A stretch of DNA of 64,000 nucleotides from Tyto alba (GCF_018691265.1 NW_024881316.1:26885819-26949818), one strand, 5' to 3'. Positions 48,180-62,900 are shown, counted from the stretch's first letter. Numbers and translations are program-made. Notes: generated from the sequence alone by a model not told the origin.

Positions 48180-50439
48180 GTATTTAGTATGTAGTGAGTA
48201 AATATGTATGTTAACTGTTGTGACAACACTGGAAAAATAAGAAAATACTCTTTACTGACATCTTTAAATCATGAAGAATATGAAGTTGAAAACATGCACT
48301 AAAAGTACAATCTGCTAATCTTTATGCACACTTTAGTAATGTAAAGAAACAAAAGCTAATATGTATTACTTTTATGTAAGCTTTTTTTTTTTCCCAATAT
48401 ATTTTTGCTACCTTTTAAGTATTATTATTTGGAAAGTTATCCGTGTCTCTTCCCAAATTCATTAGTTATCATTTGTCTACATGAGGTTAGAGATACTTGT
48501 TGGAATAAGATAAAATTAAATTAATATTGTTTAGTTTATATTATTTGAAAAGATGAATAATTATTACAAAGTTTCATATATACCAAGAACTATTCTAGAA
48601 TGATAAGTTATATATTTGTTCTTTAATATTGTATTCAAAAGTACCATTTTCTAAACCTTACTTCATAGAACAGAAATTTTTGTTTTATATTATTCATTTT
48701 TTGTGTTTGAATATGTGCTCTATTTATTGCTCTATTTTATTCATATGTCATTTGAATATAAATTTTGAACCATTATTGTTTACAGAACATTTATTTTTCA
48801 GTTTTGTGCAGCCATTCATATGAACAAAGATGCTTAACCACACAAAAGGTTCAAAAAGTTAACATATTCAGTATGTAAATTCAATATGAAATTGTTTGCC
48901 TACTTGCATTTCATTTCATCACTTGTTACCAGACATAAATTTAATTTTCTTAGAAGCAGAATCAAAATTCAGGTCTGTGCTATGCTATGTAGAAATAAAG
49001 TCTATATTATTTCCTAGAAAAATTAGTATCTTATTTGATATATGGAAAATTCAAGAAGTTATAGATCTTGGGAAATTTGAGATATTTGCCTATTTGACGT
49101 TGTTTGGGTTTTTTGGTTAGGTGTTTCTCTCTGGTGGGCTGCTTTGTGTTCCATTTAAACACAATTCTATTTTAGTTCAGATATCATAGAATTGTATTGA
49201 TCTGCAGAAATACTTTTACCTTGAAATGAAGAAAAGAGACATTCTATATTGTTGTCTTGTATGTTGGAGTTTTTTCTGTTTTTTAAACATCAAAAAAAAA
49301 GTTTCCACCTTTTAGAAAGCCTTTCCTACATAATGCACAGTAATAAGAGATTCGTAACTTATACCTTGAAAGTGCCCACTTAGTTATCCCCCTGATGGGA
49401 ATGACATATTGTAAAGTTGCAAAGTTTACCAAAGTATCAATAATTATCTTAATGAAGTATCAGCCATTGAATTAGCCATGAATTTATAAGACTAATGTAA
49501 CCTCTTACTGTGCCACAGTTATGCCTGTGTAATTTCCCAAGCATAATTTAAAGATACATATCCAATCATATGTATACATGATAAACTTGTAATTCATTTA
49601 GAAAATAAATTTATTTACTAAGAGCTCAACATTTCCTTTTTGTTATTATGTTCAGCTTTGACTAAATTTATAGACATCTATCATTAAATCCTTGTACAAG
49701 ACCCCATTTCCTAATTAACAAAGAAAGCCTTTTATAAATTATGCATGGACAACTGACACTTATCTGAAACAATATCTCTAAATAACTCTTTTAACTCAGT
49801 CTACGAAGAAAATTTGGTCTTTAAGAATGCAGCAGACTAAAGATATCTATAATGCAGCTAAGGCAAATACAAGGAAAGAAACTCTTCTAAGTATCTGAGT
49901 GAAACTGAGGGCGAAAGACACACTCAGTGCATTCATATTATTTTTTTCTTAGCACCAAGAATGCTTACAGAGGTCCCATTTCTTGTTGCTATGGCACCTA
50001 AGACATTAGGGGTGAAGATATCCTCTTGCCTTGGAGAGGAGTTCACACAAAGACTACTCATTTCTCAGAAGAGTGAAAAGAAACTACTTGTCCTGAAATC
50101 CGTAGGCTTTAGAGTAATTCATTCAGAAGTTGAATCTGGTCTCAACTCAGTGACACAAATTCTTAAGTACATTACCGGGTTCAATATCCTCTTGATTATT
50201 TGTTCCTCATTATCATTGTTACACTGACCAAAATCATCTATATATACACCAAGCTTTATATATCAACTTGGATTTATTGGTCCTTCTAGGACACCTGGTA
50301 ATACATATTTTCATGATTCTTTTAATCAGAAGCAGGATGAAAGCCCTCCAAATTTAACTGCATTTAATTTGTAAATTAAACATTCACACAAGCACATACT
50401 GATTTGTATCACAGAAATACTGCTTAGTTTTTTCTGTTA

Positions 50440-52000
50440 GTGGAAAAAAAAACAACAAACCAACAGAGTTTCGAAAGGTATTGCCATTCACCCTTCTCCA
50501 CCCAAGTAAATAATTTGAAGTCCTTCCTCCAGGGTTCATCTCCAACATATTCTGAAATTTTCCTGGTCAGAGAACCATTTATGCTTTTCCACCATTTCTT
50601 CTCCTTTGAAGGGTTATTTTCCAGGTAAGGCAAAAGCAGATCTTGGGAGAGCTGGTTAGCCTAACATCATGACCCTAGCATTTTTAGTCCAAGACTTCAA
50701 GTCCCATAAGGACTGCATTATAATTTTCACTGGCCTTCTCCCTATGCTAAGCAGGTAGATGATCTTCCCCTGAACTTCAGAGGTGTTTATCTGAGTGCCT
50801 GGAAGTTGACTGGCTCTCAGAATGAGGCAACATCCCTTCTGCTTCAGTAAGGACCCTCCTTTTCACAGCAAAAAGACACCATCAAGTCGGCCTGCAAAAT
50901 CAGATAGATGTTCATAATCAGGCGTCCTTGTAAATCATACTTCCCTGTGTTGACCATTCACTCTCTTGTCTTTTCAATTAGAATGATTTTAGTGTTTATC
51001 TCGGCCATGCACCTCATGTGGTTATGCAGTATTATTCCAGCTCATTACAGAGTTCTGAAGACTCTACCTAGTTTCCCTTTGGGTCATCATTCTATTTCTA
51101 AATGTGTTCTCTGGTTGAATCTCTCCCTTCTGACTAGAAAGCAGTTTGTGCCTACAACCACCTACTTGCCACTATTTGATGAAAAGAGCTTAACTGTTAA
51201 TTCAAAAGTGTGGAGAAGATTCAGGCCCTCAGGGCTAACTCCCTTTGCACTGTTTAAAAAACAGATATGATCATTACTCAAGGTGGTGTCAAATTTCCCC
51301 CATCACTGAAGATAACACTTTTTAATTTTTTTTTCCCTCTTAAATCTGTGCTTCTTCTATGGAAGCAACTGCCCATACCTTAGTTGTCTGATGAATTCTC
51401 AGTTTACAATGACATGATGTGTCTTTTCAGGAAGATTCTTTCCCTCCACCTCTTTATACCAACTGTAGAAACACTGGAACTGTCAGTCTCCTCACAGTGA
51501 ATTTTGCATTCTACACTGAATTGGATTTAAAAGTGGGGTCATCCATAAAGAAATCTCATTTCCTGTAAGAGCTTCCTCAAAAGTAGTCAAGTAACAAAGC
51601 CGGCTTCCCTGTTAAATGTGCTAGTAGCTGATATCTGCAGATGAGACACTTGAATCTCTTTTCACGCAAGTACTGTTTCCCATCTTTCTAGACACAGCAG
51701 TTGCATTTGGAAGAGCTATACTGCGGTCTTTACTTAACTGGTGACTCACTCTAGCCAGTACCCTACAGTAAGGCTTTTCTGCAGTTACCGACAGCATAAA
51801 GGACATAGGCAGTCTTTTGAAGGAAAACAACCTGGCTGGCTAACCTTATGTAACTGTTCTTTGAGATAAATTGTCTGAATGCACATGCACAGTTCCCTCT
51901 TTTACTTCTCTCCTCAAAATTTATCGTAACTGAGAGGAATGTAAGATTGAGTGAACTGAGAGAAATACTCTGCTACTTCACTATTTTGTGTGATGCACTG
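50440..52000 (+). mobile_element. Probable ancient, decayed retroelement (tyrosine-recombinase or Gypsy type)
   Basis: The 50908-51270 frame has a segment, VLWLNLSLLTRKQFVPTTT then LPLFDEKSLTVNSKVW, that resembles the junction of reverse transcriptase and RNase H in DIRS-type elements (a WW-L...F.P....L.TDAS..GWG pattern). The distal part around 51820-51910 (GCTGGCTAACCTTATGTAAC, TGTTCTTTGAGATAAATTG) resembles a terminal sequence I associate with old repeats of turtles and crocodilians. No intact ORF and no clear ends are visible. The class is a suggestion from remembered patterns, not from a search. Confidence 0.35.
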
Positions 52001-53482
52001 AATGAAAGGTATTAGGAGCACATTTCTATAGATAATGTCAAGGTAAAAGTACCTTCCTAGCAATTCTGGCACAGGGATAGCTGGAAAATAAATCTACACA
52101 GTGTCATGAAGAAGAAATGTCACTAAAATAACCCATACCTTTAGGTTTGAGACTACTGATATAAGCATCTGTTTTTTTACTATTCTGAAACAGCTTGTCA
52201 CCTATAAGGTTGTTAACATTATTATCTGGCACATTACTGTAATTGGCATGCTTGTCTATGTGTTGTAGGATTAATTTCCCAAATTTACTTCTGAATAATT
52301 TAATTGTCATCTAAAATTACTGGGTTTGTGTTTGTTGGTATGCTTGTGTGTGGGTAAAAAACAAGCTACTGGAGCACAGACAAACTTCTACTGATTTTCT
52401 TTTGCCTAGCTGATATTTGAAAACAGAAAACAGTTTCTTTCCTCTTCATTCATTGACATCTCATCGTGTTTTATTATTCATTGTTTTGATATTATTGCTT
52501 CAGTTATTTTTTCAGTGTTTTCCAGAAAAAAAATATATTTTGTTCAAAAACATGTGTTTGATTACAAATTTTGGTTATGGTGCATTATTGACACTACTTC
52601 CACATATATAATTTATTCCCATTATGTTGCTTGCCTTTACATAGTTGTAAATGTAAAAATACTCGTATTTCATGGCTGTGTGAAAAAAATTGTGCAAGAG
52701 TGTGGATACATATTCTCACTTTTTCCTTCCAGCAACAGCTCCTTTTTACTCCATCTAAAATTACACAATTCTATTACAGTTTCATTTACATTTCACAGTC
52801 AACTACTTCTTTCTGAGGACAAATCCCAGCTTTTATTGAGTTGATCTCCCCTAGAATACAGATCTAAGAGTAAAGCTCCTAGTCAGTCTTGCACTTCTGC
52901 ACATCCCCAAAGCTGTGTGAATCTCAGAAGCTTTGTGAATACTGGAGTCCAGAAATGAGGTGGAACAGATTCTTAGTCTGTTGAAGTACCTGATTCTGAG
53001 GCTAAAGTTTACCTAAAGGAGACCATCACAATCAGGTTTCGACTCTGTCTTCTTGTCTTCACTAGCCTTTTCAACAGGAACCACACACTTTGTCTGGAAA
53101 ATCTGTTTCTAAGGCAGATTTCTTAGATCTCATTTAGTGAACCAGCACTACGCTTTTAATCATACTTGTCTTACCTTTCTGTTTGCTTTAAGTTGAATTA
53201 GTCAGGAGCTTTCTACCACTCCTTATTGGGATCATGTTACAGTTAAAAATTGAATTGGAAGACTCATAGGTTAAGAGAAGAAACATTCCTATAAGTATTT
53301 TTTTTTTTTTTTAAATTGGATCTAATTCAATGAACACTAGAAATAGATATTGAATCCAGAAAATTCTCCTCCTTCAGCTCAGTGCCATACTCCAAAGGTT
53401 TTTACTGTCACACTGCAGTGCAGAATGCTGTTCCTGGCCTCATTAATTTCATATTCCCTTCTGTGCACTGGTATGGCTTTAT

Positions 53483-53660
53483 CATAGAATCATAGACTCA
53501 TCTAGGTTGGAAAAGACCTTTAACATCATTGAGCCCAACTGCAAACCTAACACTGCCAAGTTCAACACCAAACCATGTCCCTAAGCACCACATCTACAGT
53601 CTTTTAAATACCTCCATTGATGGTGTCCCAACCACTTCGCTGTGCAGCCTGTTCCAAAGA
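53483..53660 (-). mobile_element. CR1 LINE 3' fragment (left half of an inverted pair)
   Basis: ATCATAGAATCATAGACTC then GGTTGGAAAAGACC, CCTAAGCACCACATCTACAG and CTGTGCAGCCTGTTCCAAAG form the reverse complement of a CR1 3' UTR. It is truncated after about 180 bp. Confidence 0.85.
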
Positions 53661-53789
53661 AAGTTGACAATACTGAGAAAAGTTAGATGTTACTCTGCTA
53701 AATTTTTTTGGATACCAGAGGCAAATATATTCTCAGGCTTTGCAGGGAATAGGGTGTCTGCAAAAGCAGAAATGTGAATGAAACAAGAC

Positions 53790-53915
53790 ATGGTCTGGGC
53801 TTTGAGCAATCTGATCTAGTGGAAGGTGTCCCTGTCGATGGCAGGGAAGTTGGAACTAGATGATCTTTAAGGTCCTTTCCAACCCAAACCAATCTATGTT
53901 TCTGTGATTCTATAC
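53790..53915 (+). mobile_element. CR1 LINE 3' tail (right half of an inverted pair)
   Basis: Sense-strand CR1 end: CTAGTGGAAGGTGTCCCTG, GGAACTAGATGATC, AAGGTCCTTTCCAACCCAAA and a final GTTTCTGTGATTCTATA. It lies about 130 bp from an antisense CR1 fragment. Confidence 0.85.
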
Positions 53916-56900
53916 CTGGTGAGTATACACATTTCCAGAGATAGGTGGATGCTTAGTAAGGGCTGAAGGAGAGGAGGGAGTTTAAATTGCAACATCAAAC
54001 ACATGCATCTGATATACAGCTAAATCATTTCCTAAGTGCATTTGGAATGTGACTTTATCATTTGAAGTAATCTTCTAATAGGTGATGAATAAGCCTTTCA
54101 GTTTTGGTAATACTTTATGGTACACTATCATGTGCTGACGAAATTCTGAAAGAGGGGAGACATTTCATTCTTTCCTTCCTACTTGCCAAAAATGTGCTGT
54201 ACACTGATTATTGAAGGCAATGGGTAGAAACCTCAGTGGAGAGACCTTTACAGTGAATTGCAAGGTACGGTGCTCAAGTGTAGGTAACTTATCTTTTCAA
54301 AAGACATTTCAGAAATTGCTAGTTTACCCTGCTGGATTTGTTAATTTCTGAGAGATACAGTACAATAAATGTATTTTTATTAGATCACAGAAGATACGGC
54401 TCTGCTATGAGAAAAGTTTAGGTACAAAATATTAAATATAGTTTATTCCTTCAGATTCTGTATGTAATATGAATTGCAAAATTGAAACAGTAGTAAGAAT
54501 ATAAGACAAAATAAAAAGGAATACTTGGTTGTATTTACTAGTAATTTTCTTTTAATTCCTTAATATCTTGGCTAATGTGAATGGCTTTTACCTAGCCTTT
54601 CTACTCAGAATTATGGTTGAAGATCTATACTTGTTACTAGAGGTGGTCATTTTCTGCTGTTCACAAGGGCATGTAGCTAAACACTTTGATAACCTCTTCC
54701 AGGATTTAGGCATTCAAACATCCCATGATAATGAGAAGGAAGGTTTGAATTAGTTCTTCAACTCTCCTTTCTGAGATTGTCTTAGATTTTCATTCTATTA
54801 CTTGATTTACCTGCTGTTTCTGTCTACTAGTCTGGGTTTTCCCTGCTCGCTGTCTCCTTTAGATACTGTGATAAATTTTACCTAGGATATATCATGAAAA
54901 TATTATTTGTACACTATACAGTATACACTACATTCAGTTCAAACTAGCTTTTCATGGTAAGCATTGCGTAGAGATCAAGCACAACACATTAATACAATAA
55001 GCTTAGTTTTGAGTGCTGGGTTGTTTGGTTTTTTGTTTTGGTTGGTTTGTTTTTTAACCTGCATTATTTTCCTGTCTTTCATTAGTCAACTCAATTGTAT
55101 GGAGTGTTCCTAAAGTAAGCTGTGAAAAATTTAAAGGATAAAGCTGAAAAGAAACAGCTGCTTAATGTTTTCATTTCATATTTAAGTGGTGTTGTTTCTT
55201 TATTAAATTTTACACAGCACTTGATTTTTAATGGTGCATTAATACACTATTTGAGTGTATACACTATTTGAGTGTACCAACAAGGTATTGTTCACTGGTA
55301 TTCACATTAATTTATCATATTCAGTAGTTAAAATAAATACTAAACGAATAATTAATGATAGGGTGCTACAACAAGTTGCTTTAATAAGCTGATTCTTTTT
55401 AATAGTTTATTTAGTATTCATTGCAAAATCATCAATTATAATTAATATACTTTGTCACGTTGTAGCATTGAGTTAATTTCCATTGAGACTGAAACGTAAG
55501 TGGGAAACTTGTTAGCCTAAACAGTACTGGAGATTTCTGTGAGACCTTGAGATCTGGCATTCATTGTTTTCTTTAAATTCTCTGTAACATAAAATTTGAA
55601 TTTGAGCTTACTTTTGAGAAGTCATGCTACGTCTGAAAATTGCTGTTCAATTTTAGATAGTGTTTAGGCAGAGAGCTCTCATTTAAGAGCTGCTCACGAG
55701 CAAGAAATCTTATATAACACCAGTGTTGAATCTCTGAATTTACAATGATAAGGATCTGTATGTATCCAGGACACACTCTATTTTGGAGTTCTATATTTAA
55801 ATGTTGTTACATTTAAATTGTTAAATCTTTACGTTGTTTTCTATTTCATGCAACATATTTAATAAAGTTATTTAATAGATTTTTTATAATGTCTATTTAT
55901 TTATCTAATACCACTACATTTTTATAAATACATTTAAAAGGGTTTTTTTTTTAATACCTGTTTGGTTAACCTCTCATTTTTCTATCAAAGTTTGACAGAA
56001 AATTGAAGATTTGTTCAAGTTAGTGTTTGAGTCTTACTGTATATGAAACTACAAAATATGGTGCAATGTAGTAATTACATGTTTGAGTTGTCTCTATTTC
56101 AAAACTAAAACTGAAATATTCAGGAAACACTAATAGATTTCAGCTGGTGCATAGTGGGCACTCTGCTTCTGTTTTCAAAATGAAAAGAAGGACTGATTTG
56201 TATAAGACCTTAATCACCTTAATGTGAGACCTGATATGAAATTTTAATCATCTGTAGTGAGAAGAAATAACAGTTGCCTCAGGTCACCCTTTTGCCTTCT
56301 TTCTACATTTTAAGGCTGTATACGCTAAATATTTTTTCTCGATAAGACAAATAATGTAGGAAGGTTATCTTCATAGCTCATTATGTGATGATTCTACAGA
56401 AAACAGACAAAAATCTCTCTCAAAAAAAAAAAAAAAAAAAAAGAAATTACATACAAAAAAATGCCATCACCTTGGATTCTGCCAATAATCCTCTAAGGTC
56501 AATTAACATCACAGAATTTGTTTTTTAGAACCTGAGTAGTGGGTATCTTATGTCAGTGGCATATAGATTGAAAAGTAACTAAGCAAACCTCATAAAATGC
56601 TTTACCTGCTGTTTAGTTTTTCATTTCCTAATCCATTATTCTTTACAATGGAATGGTAAAAAAAAAAAAAAAAATATGGAATAAGAGGTTTATTTGTAGC
56701 AAAGCATTTCAGTAAGGTTTTTAGTGAGGTGTTCTAACATCACCATCATCATACAGGTGTTGCTTAAAGAATGCTGAGAGAGGCTTACATGCACACGCTT
56801 TATTAGTGCAGTTCATAGCTGATGACCAACCATAATTTGAAATCTGTCTTAGAGAAGCAAAGAAGGAGAGAAAAAAGAGAATGAGAGAGAAAAAGGGAAA

Positions 56901-56989
56901 ATCACTCCTTAGGAATCAGCTGGGAAGATGAAAGAGAGCCCCCAGACAATATCTCTCCAATAAAGGTAGTGGTGACAATGATGATGGTA

Positions 56990-57130
56990 GTAACGTATGT
57001 TAGGTTTGTGTGTGGCAGGCTACAGAGCTGGCTCCTGTAAGAAGCTTCTCGAAGCTCCCCCATCTCCAAGTCAGACACGCCTCTGGCCAAGGCCAAGCCA
57101 ACCAGCAACAAAAAAGCAAATTTCTTCCTG
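56990..57130 (+). mobile_element. LTR fragment related to LTR E
   Basis: About 140 bp matching the 5' part of LTR E. After a worn start (TAGGTTTGTGTGTGGCAGG) it reads GAAGCTTCTCGAAGCTCCCC, CATCTCCAAGTCAG, and CTGGCCAAGGCCAAGCC. The rest of the LTR is missing. It keeps the same heat-shock-element-like motif (57041-57053). Confidence 0.7.
57041..57053 (+). promoter_or_regulatory. Heat-shock-element-like motif in an LTR fragment
   Basis: GAAGCTTCTCGAA, identical to the motif at 33791-33803 in LTR E, again followed by GCTCCCC. Conserved in a partial, older-looking LTR copy. Function is inferred only from the consensus. Confidence 0.45.
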
Positions 57131-59874
57131 CTTTCTCCCTAGTATTTACATTTTTCATGCAGATATTCTCAAGTTCCTCATTGGTAGCTTATGATACTGT
57201 TAGCACTGAATGGAGCATGTGTGTGTGCTGCAGACTAAATAGTAGTTAATATTTGTGTGTGTATATTATTGAGTAATATTTATTGTGTATTAAAAGAACT
57301 ACTATCTTTTCATTATCTACTAGGCTCTATTCAGATATGAAGTTACAGGCTAAAAGCCACCGTCTTTGGGATGATGTGATCTTAGTGTAAAAGCTACAAG
57401 GCAAGAGTGAGAATTGAGATGAGAATAGTATGATTTAAAAATCAATGGCAGTCACTTTTTAGGAGAAACACAGCATAACAGTGGTTCTGAATTCATCAGT
57501 GCCAGGTGAGAACAAGAGCACTCATGGTACCAGAGTGAAGGCACTGTCACAGCAGCCTGGTAGCACACAGATTAAATGTTATAGGCTCACAAGTGAAGGT
57601 CTGGCTGCAGAATTGGAGGTGAAGGACCACTAACATTACAAAGATCAAGGCACTGTGTAACAGAGCTGCTGTGGAGACTCCATGTGCACTTCGGCTTGAG
57701 GCAGCATTCCAGTTAACAGGAAGCTTCATCTCCTTGCACTGCATTTGAGTTCACACAGGAAGCTGTGCTTGAGTCCAGTCATATATTGTGTCCACCCTGC
57801 AGAAGTCATATGCTCAGCTTTAGAGATCCCTCAGTCAACGACTGTGGAGAAACCTTAAGTTTTTGTGATTATGGGAAAACAGCATACGATGATTTGTTCA
57901 GATTTATCCATAATCCCTTATGCTCTTGCTTTAATGTTGCATGACCATCTCACTGGGTAACAAAATTGTCCAACAGATACATAAAGAGTTATCAACTGTC
58001 TGAGCTCAGCTTCTCATATTTTATGAACTGCTGTACAATTTTGTAAATACAACAAAGATATTCTGCACTTAGTAAAGTGCTTTGTGGCAGAGAAGCCTTT
58101 AAACCAGTGATGTACTACTTTTATTTAATCTCTGCTTTAGAGATCTGCTTAAAATCCTGTCAAACCTTTTAGCAAGATGTATGGAAGAAAAATAATAAAG
58201 CAAACTTTTCCATTAAAAAAAGTTATCATTACATTTTACATGGTTTGTATTTCAAAGCATTTCAAGAATCCCTGAATTTTGTTTGTTTAGTAGAGTTTGT
58301 GTTCATATTTGGGAAGTGTTTGATGATCTTCAAAAGATCTACCATCTGTAGTTTCCTTTTATCTGATTTCAAGTGAGACAATAAAAGAAAAAGAAGAAAA
58401 GTTACTTATGTAAATAGAATTTAAGTGACTTTATTAAGTACAAGAACAAAGAATGGGGTCAAGTATTGTTCCAGACAGATTGCTCTCACTGCAAGAAAAT
58501 AACAAAACAGTTTGATAAGGTAGGATTTTTCAGTCTGCTGCAGTCCTTGACAAGGTTATAACAGACAACTCAGAAACTGTAGTGAAAATAAAGCCTTTAG
58601 CTCCTGCTCTAAAACCTTTTATTTGTGTACATAAGTGGTATATACTCAATAAGAGTATATGTTTTGAATTCAAAGGTGAATATTTTTGATTTTATAATAA
58701 AAAAATAAAATTAGCGTTAAAAGCACACAAGTTTCAAAAGTTGTAATAAAGAATTAAATTAATCTTCTTTTACCTGCTTTCGACCTTTTGAAACTTAGAG
58801 CCAGTACCACACAGATTTTTTTCCTTTAAAAAAAGATGAGCTTAAGGAACCTTGTCTTTTGGATGCTATGGTTTGGCATATTGCCATAGTTTGGCAGATT
58901 TGAGAAGTAAAGAATCTGAATTGGAACCATGTAAAAGCTGACATTTACAGAACAAATTTAATTTAGTATATACTAGTTTAAGCTATGTAACAAGCCATTT
59001 AAATGCAATGATAGTAACTTTTTAAAGCACTAACAGCCAATCTATGTAGAAAGAGTTTGCAAGCTGAGATTTTAGAGAATTTAATCTTCATTTAGAAACA
59101 AACCCACAAACTTCTGTAGTACTATGAGCACATTTTTATTTAAATTAACTACATTAAATTTGTATACCTTACAATGCAGCTACAACACAAATTTGCTTCT
59201 TAAAGAAGGTGATTATCCTTTACTTTCATCTTTAGTTAAGTACGCATGGCTATTCACTGAGGACATCAGAAAGGTATCCCCTGTTCTTAAGTTACAGATG
59301 CTTAAAATCTAATGTTTTACAATGGGAATAAAAGTACATATTTGGAATTTTTTTAATTTCTGAATGGTTCTTTTGTACTTCAAATTAGGGAACTAGATTA
59401 GCTAGAATGTCTTTAACATGAGCATTTAGTGCTATTACAGTACTTAGAATCTAATTTTTTTACAGAGCAATAAAGTTTCTTATTTAAATTATCCTCACTT
59501 TTTATATACAGTCTAATTCCAATCAATCAGAGACTTTTAATATGAAAACAACCTCTTAATATTATAGATCTTTTCAGAACCTAATCAGTGGTATTTCATG
59601 TTACTTCTGCAAGAACGTGCCTTCCTTTCTTTCTCCCTCAGACTCAAAACAATTGTGTACAAACCAGAACAATCCCTGTATGTCCTTCCTAGATGAAAGA
59701 GAAGTTTTTCCTACCCTTGCAAATGGAAGCTCTTTGTCATTTCTTATGACATCTAAAGAATTATTAGGCTCTTGTTTTCATTAGATAAAATTCTCTACTG
59801 GTTTTCTTTATTTGTCTGGTTTTGCTCAAAGCAGACTTTTGTACATATTCTTTGTTGAAAAATCTCTTGGATTA

Positions 59875-59877
<3 letters not shown>

Positions 59878-59906
<29 letters not shown>
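59878..59906. repeat. Poly(T) tract, 29 T
   Basis: An uninterrupted run of 29 T. No reverse-strand retroposon could be recognised beside it. Confidence 0.9.
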
Positions 59907-62900
59907 CAAAAATATATTTAAAGTATCTGAGTAAACTGGGATAAATTCTACGATAAAGTGACAACTGGATCTTTTCTTTTAAATTTAAGAATGGATTCAG
60001 GTGCCACTAACCATATTGATAGTAAAAAAAACCTGCAAACTTTGAATCAATTTATTTTCCATCTTGAAAAATCAGACATTTACTGCAGGAACAAAGGAAA
60101 TGTAGGAAAGCAAAATAAAGAAGGTATCTGTATTACATCATAGTACATATTTCAGTGCTACAACTTTTTATAGCAATGTTTAGGTATTGTATTTTGCAGA
60201 TTTTAAGTTCTTAAATTGTAGCTACATTAATACTGTTATACCAGTCTAAACACATCACATAATCTGACAAAGAGCATTATGAAAAATTTTCCTTTTCTTT
60301 AAAGGGCACAGATGAAAGAGCTAGTCATGAAAATACTAATTACACTGAGCATGTTCAGTGCATATGCTATAATATATCTGTTCACTTAAATTCACACTGA
60401 TTTTTCCAAGACAAGGTTGTGGATCAAAGTATGGAGACAGAATATCAACAGTAATTACTTTTAGATCAGTAAAGATTATTTCTTATGGTAAATTCTGTAC
60501 CTGTCAATGTTTGCATAATTTAAAGACTTGTAGATACTAATACTGTTATAGTTGATTTTTATCAGAGGAAGGGTGCATATGGTTAATATTCAGTCAATTC
60601 TATTTAATAAATGAAAATATTTGCAGATAGGAGATTTCTTTTATCTTGTAGGGGACATGAGAAATCTTTTCTCTTTCCTCTGTCTGGGCCGGGAATGTAG
60701 ATTGTTCTCTCAAGATGAGGGCAGGTGTCTGGAACTAGGAAGGAATCTGGAAGGAACTGAAGTAAAATAGTGGCATGAAAGAGTAAATAAAATCCTCTGT
60801 AGCCTACAACTAAAGAGATCTTTCAGGATCATATGATAAGATTAGTCTGCTTAACTTGAGGTACTAAAATCAGTATTTACTCATAGAACATATGTGCTAG
60901 ATAAGGGATGTTGCATGACATCTTTCAAGAGTGATTGGCATTTTTTTCTGTTTTAAGTTACCATAGGTGGATGACCCATATCACTTCTTTATGCAAAATT
61001 CATGTCTTGATCTTTCATTGAGAATATAATAGATGTGGCTTCATTTCCTTTGTTTCTGTAAAAGAATTTAAAATTATGTCTGATGCCCTCTAGCAGAATG
61101 ATCTTGTCAGTGTGTCTAAAGGCTGTTGTTTCTTTTTGCATAAACAATTAAAGATTAATCGGAGAAGATGAAAATGGAAGTGAAGACAAATATATTTTTC
61201 CAGTCTAGTAGTTTGGTACTCACATGGTAACAAGTGAATGCTGATTCATGGGTTATTTCAGAATTTTATTTTCTTACTGTTTAATATGTTAATTTCCTTG
61301 AAGAAGTGTTCCTTCTCCCCTGTTTAATACCCTACCCATTACACTAAGGATATTAGCCAGCATTTGGTCTCTTTGTGACTAACTGATTTTCTAATCCCTT
61401 TACATGAAACAGAAGTCATAGAAGATGCATGTTTAAATCCCCAGAGACAAAGAAAATTGAAGTTAGGTGTCATACATTCTGGCTACATGTGTTAATTACT
61501 GTATAAAAAAAGCAGCATCGATATCAGCTACTGTAGATATTTTTAAAGAAAAAAAAACATGACATTTCCTATACTGTCAAGCAAAATATTAGGGCCTTGA
61601 AGGGGAGAGATGCTTTTAGCTGCATAAACTTTTCCTGCTGGCAAGACAACATTGTGGCTCATGTCTGCTCTTCTGAGTATCTAGTCCCTCATTATATGTA
61701 GGGAGCTCATGCAATTCTGGATTGTAGTGTGCAGGAATAATTAGAAAAATACTCAGCTGGAGTCCTTGCGGTGTAAGGTCTTTTGTATATCTGGGCATTG
61801 ATATAAATGAACGAGATTTCAGGTGTTAGAACACTGGATGTCCAAAAGCTCTAATTTCTGGAGAGAAAGGAATCTTTCCATGAATGGTGTAAACATTTAT
61901 CTGAAAAAAAGTCACCTAAATCTGCAGGCCAATAAATTCAAAAAAATCTGCAGGCCAAGAAAATTTCACTGTCTTTAGACTTTTCCAAATCGAGAAGCAC
62001 ATAAATTTGATGATGTCTATGAAGGCCTCATAATTTTGTATTTACATAAGAAATGTAAATACAACATTTTTAGATTGTTTATTTGTAAATATGAAACATA
62101 TATTTTTCCCTGAATATGTTTAAATGGATTATTTTCTGATACATCTTTCTGGTCTGTCTTTACACTATGTTTTCAAATTTATTCTTTACATATATACTTG
62201 TTAAACTATACTGGTTTATCTAAAATTGTAAACCTCATACACTACCAAAAATGAATATTTCAATGTCTTATGAACCCTAAAAATCTATTTAAAGTTTATA
62301 GAAAAAATACATTTTTTTTAAAAACCTATCACAATTTTGATAAAATATAGGTGTTGATTTACAATTACATGTTAAGTTATTATTATTTTAACTGTTATAA
62401 TAGGTTTTTAACAAACTCTGAATGAGGTCTGAATGTTGTTTAGGTCAAAATCTATATTTAACAGAGTATATTTTATCTTTAGACTGAACAATGAGATATA
62501 AATATCATATCTACATTAAAAAAAAATATTAGTATGTTATTGTTACTGTGAGGTTTTATAAGATGCTTTGAGGTCATTTTTAAGTATTTTGAATATTTGT
62601 TTGAACAGTTTATCATTATTTTCTATCTGTTTGGATGTTTTCCTGTATGTGCTAAATTTATATTGCATATTTGGAATAATTTTATTAGTCTTTATTCAGA
62701 ACTCAAACTGAGACCATGGGCTGGAACATACAACTCTTCCTACACTTCATTGTTTTCTTTACTGGGGAGCAATGACAAAAATATCTGCTCCTGAAAATGT
62801 CTCTAAGTTCTTACCACAGATGGCTGTGAAAAATATTCGCCTGCTCTACCCAGAAAAGAATTAAATTGTCTGTTTGGCCCTGACTGATGTCAATAAATGT

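Noticed and set aside
59878..59906. The T run as the tail of an antisense processed pseudogene.
   Set aside because: Neither side shows a recognisable mRNA-derived sequence or flanking duplication.
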